Notes under the pieces: generated by a model
Seen by the model: the letters and a program-made list of their open reading frames with translations, nothing else
Told to the model about the DNA's origin: nothing
Databases searched by the model: none
Position numbers and translations under genes: made by a program
NCBI GenBank assembly: GCA_937906635.1
Contig: CALCYP010000002.1
Coordinates: 1 to 8,956, forward strand
Direction of reading: 5' to 3'
DNA length: 8,956 nt
From: an uncultured bacterium
Lineage (GTDB): Bacteria; Patescibacteriota; Gracilibacteria; Absconditabacterales; Absconditicoccaceae
In this document: positions 1 through 7,600 of the stretch, in pieces
Numbering within the stretch: position 1 is the first letter of the stretch
How the letters are laid out: each line of letters starts with the position of its first letter

Positions 1-48
1 TTTTTGTTTATTTTCTATATATTCTTTTATTTGTGTTTCGTTTTCCAT
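1..48 (-). CDS. Truncated start of an unrecognised gene
   Basis: An ATG at 48 on the minus strand opens a frame that stays open to the window edge: 16 codons, beginning MENETQIKEYIENK and rich in Glu, Lys and Asn. It lies 23 bases after the TAG stop of the 702-aa gene and on the same strand, so it could be the next gene of the same transcript. No Shine-Dalgarno sequence precedes it. Too little is present to assign a family, and the reading as a gene rests on position and the open frame only. Confidence 0.5.
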   Translation of the reverse strand, partial: MENETQIKEYIENKQK

Positions 49-71
49 AATGTATCTAGATTAACTAAAAT

Positions 72-2180
72 CTAAATTGTTGTGTTAGGATTCTTTCGAT
101 ATTTTCATTGTCACATTTGATGCAAAAACTTAATATACTGAGATCATGAATTTTTATCGTTAATAGCCTGATCGTGCATTTCTTTTTGGTACTTTTTTGT
201 GTATCATGCTGCAGCACGTAATCATCAATTTGATCATTGCTGTAAGTCTTTAAACAAAGTTGGCATTTTTTTAGCTCAATCACGACTCAATATTGTATTT
301 CCGCGAAATCAAGCAGTATCCATATCCAAGCATGGTGGTGTTGAATACCTACCCCAATAAAATGGATAATCATCTCATCATTTTTCTTTAAAATCTTCCC
401 TTATTTTATTAGTTAAATTTGCAGTTCTTATTAGTTCAGTTAGTCATTCTTCGTTATGAGGGAAATCTATATCCAATCAATCTCACCTGTCTTTTTCATT
501 GTATTTTAATATTCTCATATTTGTAATATGAGAAAAATCTACTCATACATCTCCTTGTTTTGCTGTACATCATTCTAACTTTATTTTTACTATTTGATTA
601 TAAGATTTTATTGTATATACAGTAGGATCATTTTCATCCATTTCTGCCGTTAAATTTCTTCTATCTGAGTCTTCTGATCAATATGAATCCTCTATCTCTT
701 TTATTAATTTATTCAAATACACATGAATTGGTGTAAAATTATCTGGTTGTTTTTCTTGTTCTCAAATACTTTCCCATAAAGATGTTCAGTCTGCTCTTTT
801 TTGGTCGTTTAAATAATTTACAAAAAGGTGTAAATTTGTTCACTTTTTTATTGTCGGACAAATATTATTCATAGTCGATTCATTATCTATAAGACTTCAT
901 CAAGTATATCCTGCCAATCATCAACCTACTGTTCATATAGCTGCTCATTTTATTCATGCTCAATATCATCATAACAATCATCAGCCAACTGCTCATACTC
1001 ATCATAATAGATAAGTCCAAAAACTCGAACCACTTGCACCAATAAATTCAGTTCATTCAAAATTAATATCTCCTCATGTTGTACTTACAGTAAATGGCTT
1101 TGGATTGTTTGCTCTTCATTTTAATGCTCTTTTTGCAAAATTCACTATATTTACTGCATGTATTAATTCTTTTCGATTTGAAAATTGAACTTTTCAGATT
1201 CCTTCGCCATCTGAAGTATATATTGCTTTCCTTTTATAATCTATTTTTGTTATCTCTCAAAAAGATTCAATTTCAGAAGTATCTTTATTAAAATGTATTC
1301 ATTCAAAATGAGCTCCAACTTTTCAAAAATTATCCTCCTTATGCACTCAATTATAAACTTCTGCTTCTACAGAAGATAAAGATTCCTCAAAAGTGAGTGA
1401 CTTTCATAATTTTTCTTTAACCCAAGATTTTATTCTATTCCAATTTTTATAAATTTGAACTCATCAAACAACGGTTCATCCAGCGATAGCTGATCAAATC
1501 AAAAATTTTTGCCACCATGGACGATTTGCTCTTCTCTCTGCTCTCTCTTTTCTCCTTTGCTCTCTTCTTTCTTTTCTCAATTGCCTTCTCGTTTTTCAAG
1601 TTTCAGTAGTTGATGTCTTTTCTTTATCTTTTCCACCAAAAATTCTTTTTCCTAATTTCCATATTCATGCAGCAATTCATACTCATCACAATGTGCGCAA
1701 AATATTTTTTCACGTATTTTCTTTCCATTCTTGCTTACTTGTCAATGCTTCTCGCTGTCTTCATAGCCACTTTTTCTCCTTTCAATCTTTTTGTTCTCAA
1801 TCTTGTTGTGTCTGTTCTGTACTTTGTGACTGAGTTACAGCTTGATTTAATTCATCAATTGCTAATTTTGTTTGTGCTTCAATTTGTTTTTTTAGGGATT
1901 CTTTTTGGGATTTCAAAATATTTACTTTTGATTTTAGTTCGTTTAATTCTTTTTGATCTATAGAGATATTTCTAGAGATTTCCAATGCTTCTAAATCATG
2001 CGAGCAATCTAATATTGTACTTTCTATTTCTGCTATTTTCTCATTTTTTTCTTCTAACGATAATTCATTCAATGAATTTTTTAATTGATTTAGTTCGTTT
2101 GTAACTTCTTTTATTCTATTTGATATTTCAGTCATAGAAATTTGTTCTTGAACTTCTGGATTTTGTTGTAAATCTGGCAT
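72..2180 (-). CDS. 702-aa coiled-coil protein with glycine-rich membrane segments, function unknown
   Basis: I do not recognise this protein. It is one continuous frame from ATG 2180 to TAG 72-74 only if TGA is read as glycine; with standard stops just the first 127 residues look like an ORF. Visible regions: a Glu/Lys/Leu-rich coiled coil (about 16-128); a glycine-containing hydrophobic segment (about 159-184); a very Arg/Lys-rich stretch (about 196-220); a likely membrane span with IGSAIAGGTVVGG (about 224-246); a mixed domain ending in a helix (about 258-356); a long glycine-zipper-like hydrophobic segment (about 387-432, e.g. GGVGAVGGLLGGYGAG); and a polar C-terminal region that seems to repeat the mixed domain (about 519-600). 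No signal peptide is seen. The basic stretch before the second span suggests that side faces the cytoplasm (inference). A strong promoter lies just upstream. Membrane association is likely; any pore or envelope role is speculation. Confidence 0.88.
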
Positions 2181-2212
2181 TCGTTTTTTAGTAAAAAGTA
2201 AAATACGATAAT

Positions 2213-2241
2213 ATTATACTTTTTATTTAATTATATTGCAA
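2213..2241 (-). promoter_or_regulatory. Sigma-70 type promoter for the 702-aa gene
   Basis: On the minus strand TTGCAA (2241-2236) is followed by a 17-base spacer and a perfect TATAAT (2218-2213). Transcription would start near 2206, giving a leader of about 25 bases before ATG 2180. Just upstream, 2248-2267 holds a weak inverted repeat (ATACTT/AAGTAT, 8-base loop) that may be the end of the sufS transcript but lacks a good T-tract. The 2181-2334 gap holds no gene that I can support. Confidence 0.7.
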
Positions 2242-2334
2242 AAATTCATACTTCTTAGAAAAAGTATAGCTTGACTTTTGTATAATTACTGATAAAATAA
2301 GGAATGGTTAAAATAAATCGGAAGAATCACTATA

Positions 2335-3531
2335 TTATCAGTTTATTTCCTCTAAAACTCAAAAAAATTTATCTATGTCATCAAAATCATTGTAAATGTA
2401 TGCACTCATTCTGCATGTTCACGGGATATTTAGGCTTTTGTGGATTGGATATGCACAATGTCATCCACAACGAATTGCTATATTTTGTTCAGCGAAAATT
2501 TCTCATACATTATTGAAATTTGAATTTTGTGGTATAAAAAATGAAAACACAGCCACTCTATCATCTGTTTTTGGTCAAATTAATTGAACTTTTTTAGCTA
2601 ATTTATCAAATTTTGGCAAACAATATTTTACAATCTCCTGCTCATGATTTCGAATTGTTTCCATTCATCAAATTGATTCTATATATTCAAGTGCTCTTCA
2701 AAGACTTACTGCTCAAATTATATTTGGTGTACCTGCTTCAAATTTGGAAACGGTGGTCGGAAGTTGATAAAAATCTACATCTAAATCTTGAATCGCTCAT
2801 CATCATGAAATCATTGGTGTTAATTCTTTTATCCAATCTTTTTTGAGATAAGCTCATCAAATTCCAGTATAAGCCATAACTTTGTGTCATGTGAAGACGA
2901 AGCAATCACATCAGATTTTTTGGACATCTATTGGCATATTTGGGAAGGATTGGGATCCATCAACTATAAAAAATGTTTTTGGCTTTAATAATGATTTCAT
3001 TTTTTCTACATCATAAATTTTTCATGTAACATTTGAGACATGTCATATTGAAACTACTTTTACAGTTTCATCATATTTTTTACTAAAATCTTGCCAATCA
3101 ATTTCAAAATTTTCATCAATTCATAAATATTTCACTTCAAATCAATATTCCTCTGCCAAAAGTTTCCAAGGCATGACATTGGCATGATGCTCTCGGATTC
3201 ACAACAATACCGAATCTCATTTTCACAAAAATTTTGACTTACACAATGCCTGTGCTACCAAATTTATTGAATATGTAGAATTGTATGAATAAATAATCTC
3301 CGATGATTTACAATTTAAAAATTCACCAACTTTTTTTTTAGATTGAAAATAAAATTCTTCGGATTTTTCAGATAAATCATAAGATCATCTGTGAATATTC
3401 GCATAATAATTGGAAACAAAATCAGAAACTCAATCTATAACATATTGAGGTTTTTGCGTACTTGATCAATTGTCTAAATAAACTAATCATGGATTGTTTT
3501 GAAATATTAGAAAGTCTTTTTTGTAATTCAT
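2335..3531 (-). CDS. sufS: SufS-type cysteine desulfurase (class V aminotransferase fold)
   Basis: This PLP enzyme removes sulfur from L-cysteine, giving alanine and an enzyme persulfide that feeds Fe-S cluster assembly or thio-modification in the cytoplasm. The 398-aa length matches SufS (about 400). Visible landmarks: YLDNGSS near the N-terminus; the HHANVMPW cofactor-stacking His pair (115-116); VDGSQ with the PLP-contacting Asp191; FTGHK with the Schiff-base Lys217; FEAGTPN; and RCGGHCAYP with the catalytic Cys359, followed by CRMS. About 28 glycines are TGA-coded, including those in TGHK and GGHC, against about five GGN codons. The last sense codon is TGA, directly followed by TAA. The start at 3531 fits the family's N-terminus; no Shine-Dalgarno is present. 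It lies 88 bases after the FtsQ-like gene, with a heptamer hairpin between and no clear promoter of its own, so read-through from upstream is plausible. No SufU, SufB or SufE gene is visible in the window. Confidence 0.96.
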
Positions 3532-3559
3532 GGAAAAAAATTTATGAAATAAATTTTTT

Positions 3560-3622
3560 TAGCTGATAGCCAATAGCTGATAGCTAATGGCAAAAGAGTT
3601 CTTTACTATCAGCCATAAGCTA
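3560..3622. repeat. Heptamer repeat hairpin A (TAGCTRA units)
   Basis: Four consecutive 7-base units (TAGCTGA, TAGCCAA, TAGCTGA, TAGCTAA) run from 3560 to 3587 and are followed by a degenerate TGGC. An inverted block at 3606-3622 reads TAGCTTA TGGCTGA TAG on the minus strand. Positions 3567-3583 and 3606-3622 can pair as a 17-base imperfect stem with a 22-base loop. The TAG stop codon of the FtsQ-like gene (3622-3620) is the first three bases of the inverted block. The element fills most of the gap between the FtsQ-like gene and sufS. Confidence 0.8.
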
Positions 3623-4471
3623 ATTTTTATTTACAATTATTTTGTCTCATTGTAATGATCAAAGATCAATAGTTTTTAGAGAATAAAAATCTTTATAATA
3701 CTGTTTTATCAAATTATAATTTTCTATTTGTCATTCCAAAGAATTTTGATTATTTATATAAATTCTTAATCATGATTTTAGTATAACTACCGTCATTGAT
3801 GATCATGGCAAATAGACAATCCTATCATAATCAGGGAATGATTCCGCAAAAAAATGCATATCGTGTATAAATTGGTTTTGGCTAATTTCATGGAACAATC
3901 AATATAATGAATCAATTCCACTAGTATACTGAGGTAATTCTGCATAAAATATATCTTCTCAAATTTTATTTCCACTAAAAATCTCAAAATTATAATCTCA
4001 CATCACAGCAAAGAGTCTATCTCAAAGTTTAATTACAATATCTGGCTCATAAAAATCTATCCATACAGCTGCTGAATATGGTGCAGATTTTACAATTTTC
4101 ATGTTTTTTACCATTGGGAATTCTGATTTGATTTTATTTACAAATGTTTTTCTTTTCAATTTTCAAACTATATAATAATTCTCTCACTTCAAACTTTTTG
4201 ATATTGCACTATATAAAGTTGGATCATCAAATTTCTCTACACTTTCCCTGCTATATGATAGATTTTGTATGTAATTTTCTTTTTTAAAAAAAGTATTTTT
4301 TATCACAAAAAAGATTCAATAAGAAAATATTACAGTCAATATGATAATCCAAAAAGTTTTTACCGAAAAATTTATTTTTGGATAAATTAATTTTACTTTT
4401 CTAAAATTATTTTTTATCTTGTGATGTGATGATTTTTTAAATGGTCTTTGTTGAACTAAAGAATTTGCCAT
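3620..4471 (-). CDS. ftsQ: FtsQ/DivIB-like cell division protein (POTRA domain)
   Basis: FtsQ is a single-pass membrane protein that links the FtsBL pair to the rest of the divisome, acting outside the cytoplasmic membrane. This 283-aa protein has the expected layout: a basic cytoplasmic tail (1-38), one hydrophobic span (about 39-57), a POTRA-like region (about 70-145) with the typical pattern FPMVKNMKIVKSAPYSAAV then a Glu-Pro near EPDIVIKL, and a C-terminal beta-rich part ending TIDLGS (266-272), like the IDLR motif near the end of FtsQ. Family lengths are about 250-280. Identification is by pattern, not search, so another POTRA protein is possible. It starts four bases after the upstream YuiD stop, showing tight co-transcription. 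TGA codes glycine here too (e.g. Gly52 in the membrane span). ftsA and ftsZ are not adjacent. Confidence 0.72.
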
Positions 4472-4475
4472 ATTT

Positions 4476-4979
4476 TTAACTTAAAACTAGATAATAATAC
4501 ATTATAAATGTCAAAATAAACGAGATAATGACTCCTCACGCTACTTCAATAGGAGTGTGTCAAAGTCTCTCTTTTAATGGTAATCTCTCTTCCCTATTTA
4601 AGCTTCCAAGCAAAGCAGCACTCAAGCTGGAACGAATTTCATTGATACATTTTGCTTGTTTCCCAGATTCAAACCTGACATTCATAGCATCATATGCTAC
4701 AAGTAATGCAAATGCAAAACACACAGCAAAAAGCAAGCTATTGAATCATTCACTCATAAGCACCATCGTAGTTACACTAGTCGTGATTCAAGTATGAAAA
4801 GATGGAAATCATCAAGCTGAAAATACACTAGAATAACTAAATTTTTTGATTTTGATGGAATCCATAATTACTTTTATTAGTTGTATCGTAAATCATACTA
4901 CGACTAATATGAGTAATGGATTTCGTTTAATTCCATCTGCAAAATACTTAGAAAGGCTTTGACTTATAAATTCAAACAT
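4476..4979 (-). CDS. YuiD/DUF212 divergent PAP2-like membrane protein
   Basis: This belongs to the divergent PAP2 (acid phosphatase/vanadium haloperoxidase-related, DUF212) family typified by Bacillus YuiD, whose biochemical role is unsettled; lipid phosphate chemistry in the membrane is the usual guess. The 167-aa length fits. Conserved blocks: NPLLILVVVGFTIQLIKVI (span 1, 20-38); SAGGFPSFHTG (54-64) with the phosphatase-like His62; a span around 82-96 leading into YDAMNVR (96-102); SGKQAKCIN (105-113); and LGHTPIEVAGG (139-149) before the last span. Five family-conserved glycines (56, 57, 78, 140, 148) are TGA codons. The frame is open further upstream to an ATG at 5072, which overlaps the previous gene by 11 bases and would add 31 residues with a CxxCG...CxxC pattern. 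I chose 4979 because it matches the family's N-terminus, but the longer form is possible. The gap to the next gene is four bases. Confidence 0.88.
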
Positions 4980-5061
4980 ACAAAAAAAACACCAGATAAA
5001 TACATCTAATGTTTCTTTGTAGTGAAATTTTTTATCGTTTCAACATAAATTGCATATTTTC

Positions 5062-5724
5062 TTATGCAGCATTATCACGCAATAATTCTTCCCTTTCTAT
5101 ATTCTCTTCTTGCGATGTCAATGCAGTTGCTATATTTTTTTCTGTAGTTTCCAACATTTTTTGTTTTACCCTATCTTGCATTAGTTTAACTCAATATTTT
5201 TCGTATCGTTTTGCATATGGTCTAACCATTTTTATAAAAGGATATGTGGCTTTTAATTGTGGCACTACTGCACATACTTTTTCAAATATTCATAAATTTT
5301 TCCTCAATCTACGAGCATCTTTTTTTATATTTTTCAATAATTCTTTTTCTGGTAATGATTTTGGAGCATCTAATAATCAAAAGCTTACTCATAATCTCAT
5401 CAATGGAGATGCCATTGTATAAATATTATCTTTTACATCTATTCTTATTTTTAAAGAATTTTTCGAAAATTTTGGTGTCAATGGTCATGTGGTATACCAT
5501 TTTGCAGATCAATTTACACCAGAAATATTTCCTTCGTAATAATATTTTAATTTTTTATCTTCATCCATATTATCTCGATATTTTTTCAGATTCTGAAAAT
5601 CTTCGTCCTGCTCAATAGTCTCTATAGTATTTAAAAATAGTTCTTTTTTTTCTTCTTCAGACAAAGTGTCAAATACTTCATTTACCATATTTCATGCACC
5701 AAGCACGTTTTCTTCTCATCACAT
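5062..5724 (-). CDS. 220-aa hypothetical protein
   Basis: I do not recognise this protein. Read with TGA=Gly it is one frame from ATG 5724 to TAA 5064-5062; standard stops would break it at GVNG, TTGP and other points. It begins MGGEENVLGAGNMVNEVFD, with a second possible ATG at 5688. The N-terminal third is acidic and Lys-rich; the centre (about 70-120) has a possible beta-rich stretch (SAKWYTTGPLTPKFS, then IRIDVKDNIYTM); the C-terminal half is basic and helical (KNIKKDARRLRKNLGIF, later VKQKMLETTEKN). No signal peptide or clear membrane span is seen, so a cytoplasmic protein is likely. It starts 17 bases after the 115-aa gene and shares an A-rich leader with it, so the two are probably co-transcribed. 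The operon's other members suggest an envelope or division link, which is inference. Confidence 0.85.
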
Positions 5725-5741
5725 TTTTTATTTTTGTTAAA

Positions 5742-6089
5742 CTATAAATCATCAAGTCAATTTAACAAATCCTCACAATTCTCATTTTGTCTTTCTTGTT
5801 CTTCTTTTTCTCTCAGTCTCTGCATATAATCTTTCGCCTTATTAAAATTGTGCAATTCTCATTGTATTTTATCTTGCTGGATACGCTCTACACTATCACA
5901 AAAATCTTTGTAAATAGCATTTACTACATTTTCTGGGACTTTTTCCATTATAGAAATCTTTTCATATATTTCTTGTGCTTGAGTATTACCACGATCTTTT
6001 AAATTTGTGATAATATTCATTGAAATTTTTAATCTATCATCATATGATTTTGATAAGAATTCTTTCATTTTTTGGTCTACTGTTGCCAT
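5742..6089 (-). CDS. 115-aa charged helical hypothetical protein
   Basis: I do not recognise this protein. It runs from ATG 6089 to TAG 5744-5742; two internal TGA codons read as glycine (residue 77 and near the C-terminus in LLNGLDDL). It starts MATVDQKMKEFLSKSYDDRLKIS and is rich in Lys, Glu, Asp and Gln, with a predicted all-helical look and a strongly charged stretch (MQRLREKEEQERQNENCEDLL, given here only in part: about residues 89-109). There is no membrane span or signal peptide. It is the first gene of the likely operon leading to the YuiD and FtsQ-like genes and follows a consensus promoter and a long heptamer hairpin in the leader. A small adaptor or regulatory protein would fit, but nothing in the sequence proves it. 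Confidence 0.82.
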
Positions 6090-6116
6090 TTTTTGTTTTT
6101 GTTAACAAATAAACAT

Positions 6117-6211
6117 TAGCTGATAGCTGATAGCCGATAGCTAATAGCTAATAGCAATTGAATTTTTTATTTTTCATATTCTATCAGCTAAAGACTATTA
6201 GCTATGAGCTA
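6117..6211. repeat. Heptamer repeat hairpin B (TAGCTRA units) in an operon leader
   Basis: Five consecutive 7-base units (TAGCTGA twice, TAGCCGA, TAGCTAA twice) plus TAGC occupy 6117-6155. An inverted set occupies 6181-6211, reading on the minus strand TAGCTCA, TAGCTAA, TAGTCTT, TAGCTGA, TAG. Positions 6117-6147 and 6181-6211 can pair as a 31-base imperfect stem with a 33-base loop. The predicted start point of the minus-strand promoter at 6217-6245 falls at its edge (about 6210), so the hairpin would form the 5' end of the messenger for the 115-aa gene's operon. Confidence 0.82.
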
Positions 6212-6216
6212 AGACA

Positions 6217-6245
6217 ATTATAATCAAAATAGATTCATTTGTCAA
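6217..6245 (-). promoter_or_regulatory. Consensus sigma-70 promoter for the 115-aa gene operon
   Basis: On the minus strand a perfect TTGACA (6245-6240) and a perfect TATAAT (6222-6217) are separated by 17 bases, the optimal spacing. A-tracts lie just upstream of the -35 box and may act as an UP element. The transcript would start near 6210 and have a leader of about 120 bases holding heptamer hairpin B. It should drive the 115-aa, 220-aa, YuiD and FtsQ-like genes. Confidence 0.8.
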
Positions 6246-6263
6246 ATTTTTGAGGACTTTTTT

Positions 6264-6296
6264 GGAAAAGGGAATTATTTAAAAAATTCCCTTTCC
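6264..6296 (-). terminator. Hairpin after the 404-aa gene, possible terminator
   Basis: GGAAAAGGGAATT (6264-6276) pairs with AATTCCCTTTCC (6285-6296), a 12-base stem with one bulged A and an 8-base loop. It begins 12 bases after the TAA stop of the 404-aa gene. On the minus strand the bases that follow are CCAAAAAAG, not a T-tract, so classical intrinsic termination is doubtful; it may instead protect the 3' end. It also lies upstream of the next promoter. Confidence 0.45.
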
Positions 6297-6307
6297 ATCA
6301 CAATATT

Positions 6308-7522
6308 TTACCATTTTTGAGATCATCAAGTGGCTTCTACTGCCCTTTTCCTATCATCTTCATCAATTTTAGCCATAATAGCCTCTGCCCTTGCTTTTAT
6401 ACTATTTAATACACTTATATGATCTTTACTATCTACTAGTGTATCTGCTCATTTTTTATTGTCTCTATACAATTTACTTGTATTCGTGTCGTATTTTAAA
6501 TCATAGTTTATCTTGTTTCCATTACTTTCCTTACCTTCTACATGAATAGTTAATAAATATGGTCACTCTTGTTTAAATGACATTTTATTATTTATGTAAT
6601 AATCATTTCCTACTTTTATTTGTCAACTATAATTAAGTTCACTTTGTAATAAATCTCTTAATTGATTTATCAAATCTTGTGTTGATTCTTCTTTAGATTC
6701 AGATGTTTCAGGTGTTGTTGGAGTGGTAGGTGTTTCAACTTGCTCTATATTCACGGTTTTCCCTTGTGTTGATTCTTCTACGGATTCAGAAGTTTCAGGT
6801 GCGGTAGTAGTAGGTGCTTCAACTTGACCTATATTCACGTGTCCTCCTTGCACTCATCCTCAGTCGGGTTCAGAAGTTTCAGGTGCGGTAATAGTAGGTG
6901 CGGTAATAGTAGGTGCTTGCTTGTTCTGATTATTTCTTGGTCTTCTCTGCTCAGGTTTTCTTTTTTCCTTCTTTCTTCATTCTGCTTCAGCTTCCTCTCT
7001 TCATTCTGCTTCAGCTACCTTTCTATATTCGTCTTGTATTTTTTGTTCTAATGTACTCAATGTGGTCTTTAAATTCCAATCACGTTCAAAGGTCTTAAAT
7101 TTTGTAACAGCCTTATTCATATAATCAAACTCTGTTCTACTTGCCGGTGACAAAATTCATTCATACATTAATGCTCAAGAATAGCTATTTAATATATTTC
7201 TACCAACTAAAGCCGTAAATCGCGTATTCATTTCACTCCTTAATTTTGTAATATTAGTTCTTAGGAGTGTGGTGGTTTCTGTCGAAATATTAAATTTTAC
7301 TTGTTCTTCAAGAATTTTATCTATTCTGCTGATATATCTATCTGCTGTGTTAATCGCAGCTTTTGCAGCTCTACCTTGAATATCACGATCTAATGCAGAT
7401 TCAAATGCTGAATCTAGTGCATTTGAAGTTTCCTGTAAATTAACAGCTTGGACTGGAATTCCATTTAAATTTGTGTCAAGTTGGTTGTTATCAACCTCTG
7501 ATTTGTTTTCTAATTGTGTCAT
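6308..7522 (-). CDS. 404-aa hypothetical protein with Pro/Thr/Glu-rich tandem repeats
   Basis: I do not recognise this protein. It is one frame from ATG 7522 to TAA 6310-6308 with TGA=Gly; standard stops split it near residues 116 and 300. Layout: an Asn/Gln/Asp-rich start (1-30); a helical domain with Ala-rich and Arg/Lys helices (about 30-155); a charged coiled coil with two EAEGR units and a basic KKEKRKPEQRRPRNN end (about 165-200); a low-complexity linker of imperfect repeats around TAPETSE and VNIxQVE (about 203-285); and a globular-looking C-terminal domain (about 285-404). There is no signal peptide or membrane span, although the linker looks like those of surface or scaffold proteins. 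It stands alone with its own promoter, and hairpins lie on both sides of the gene. The GTG near 6853 is an internal codon, not a start. Confidence 0.87.
6670..6914 (-). repeat. Tandem imperfect repeats coding the Pro/Thr/Glu linker
   Basis: Three degenerate units of about 84-87 bases lie head to tail inside the 404-aa gene. The shared core CAGAAGTTTCAGGTGCGGTA occurs at 6787 and 6871 (84 bases apart), and GATTCTTCT occurs at 6684 and 6771 (87 apart). At the protein level each unit gives a PETSE core, and two also give the following VNIxQVE. Within one unit a 15-base subrepeat (AGGTGCGGTAATAGT) is doubled, giving PTITA twice. The length differences are multiples of three, keeping the frame. 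Confidence 0.75.
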
Positions 7523-7565
7523 TTTATTTAAATTAAATTATAAAAGTTGTCTTAATGACAATTTA

Positions 7566-7592
7566 ATTATACACAAAAAAAAAACTTGTCAA
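7566..7592 (-). promoter_or_regulatory. Promoter of the 404-aa gene with a homopolymer spacer
   Basis: On the minus strand a perfect TTGACA (7592-7587) and a perfect TATAAT (7571-7566) are only 15 bases apart, two fewer than optimal. The spacer contains a run of ten T (minus strand; ten A at 7575-7584). Transcription would start near 7559, about 37 bases before ATG 7522. Confidence 0.7.
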
Positions 7593-7600
7593 ATTTTTTG

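Noticed and set aside
65..283. 72-aa minus-strand ORF starting MIELKKCQLC
   Set aside because: It overlaps the end of the 702-aa gene in another frame; the latter is continuous with TGA=Gly and has a promoter.
1094..1963. Hydrophobic plus-strand ORFs opposite the 702-aa gene
   Set aside because: Their Phe/Leu-rich content is what the complement of Lys/Glu/Asn-rich coding sequence gives; they are shadows.
2304..2587. Two plus-strand ORFs, one after an AGGA-like site and a TTGACT/TAAAAT promoter-like pair
   Set aside because: They lie antisense over the conserved C-terminal catalytic region of sufS and show no family features; the AGGA is too close to the ATG to act as a ribosome binding site.
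4528..4797. 89-aa plus-strand ORF starting MTPHATSIG
   Set aside because: It is the complement of the conserved second half of the YuiD/DUF212 gene.
5244..5618. 124-aa plus-strand ORF starting MWLLIVALLHILF
   Set aside because: It lies antisense to the 220-aa gene, in an intact operon, with no promoter or ribosome binding site.
6117..6211. Heptamer arrays as a CRISPR array
   Set aside because: Units are seven bases with no spacers, and the two arms are inverted relative to each other.
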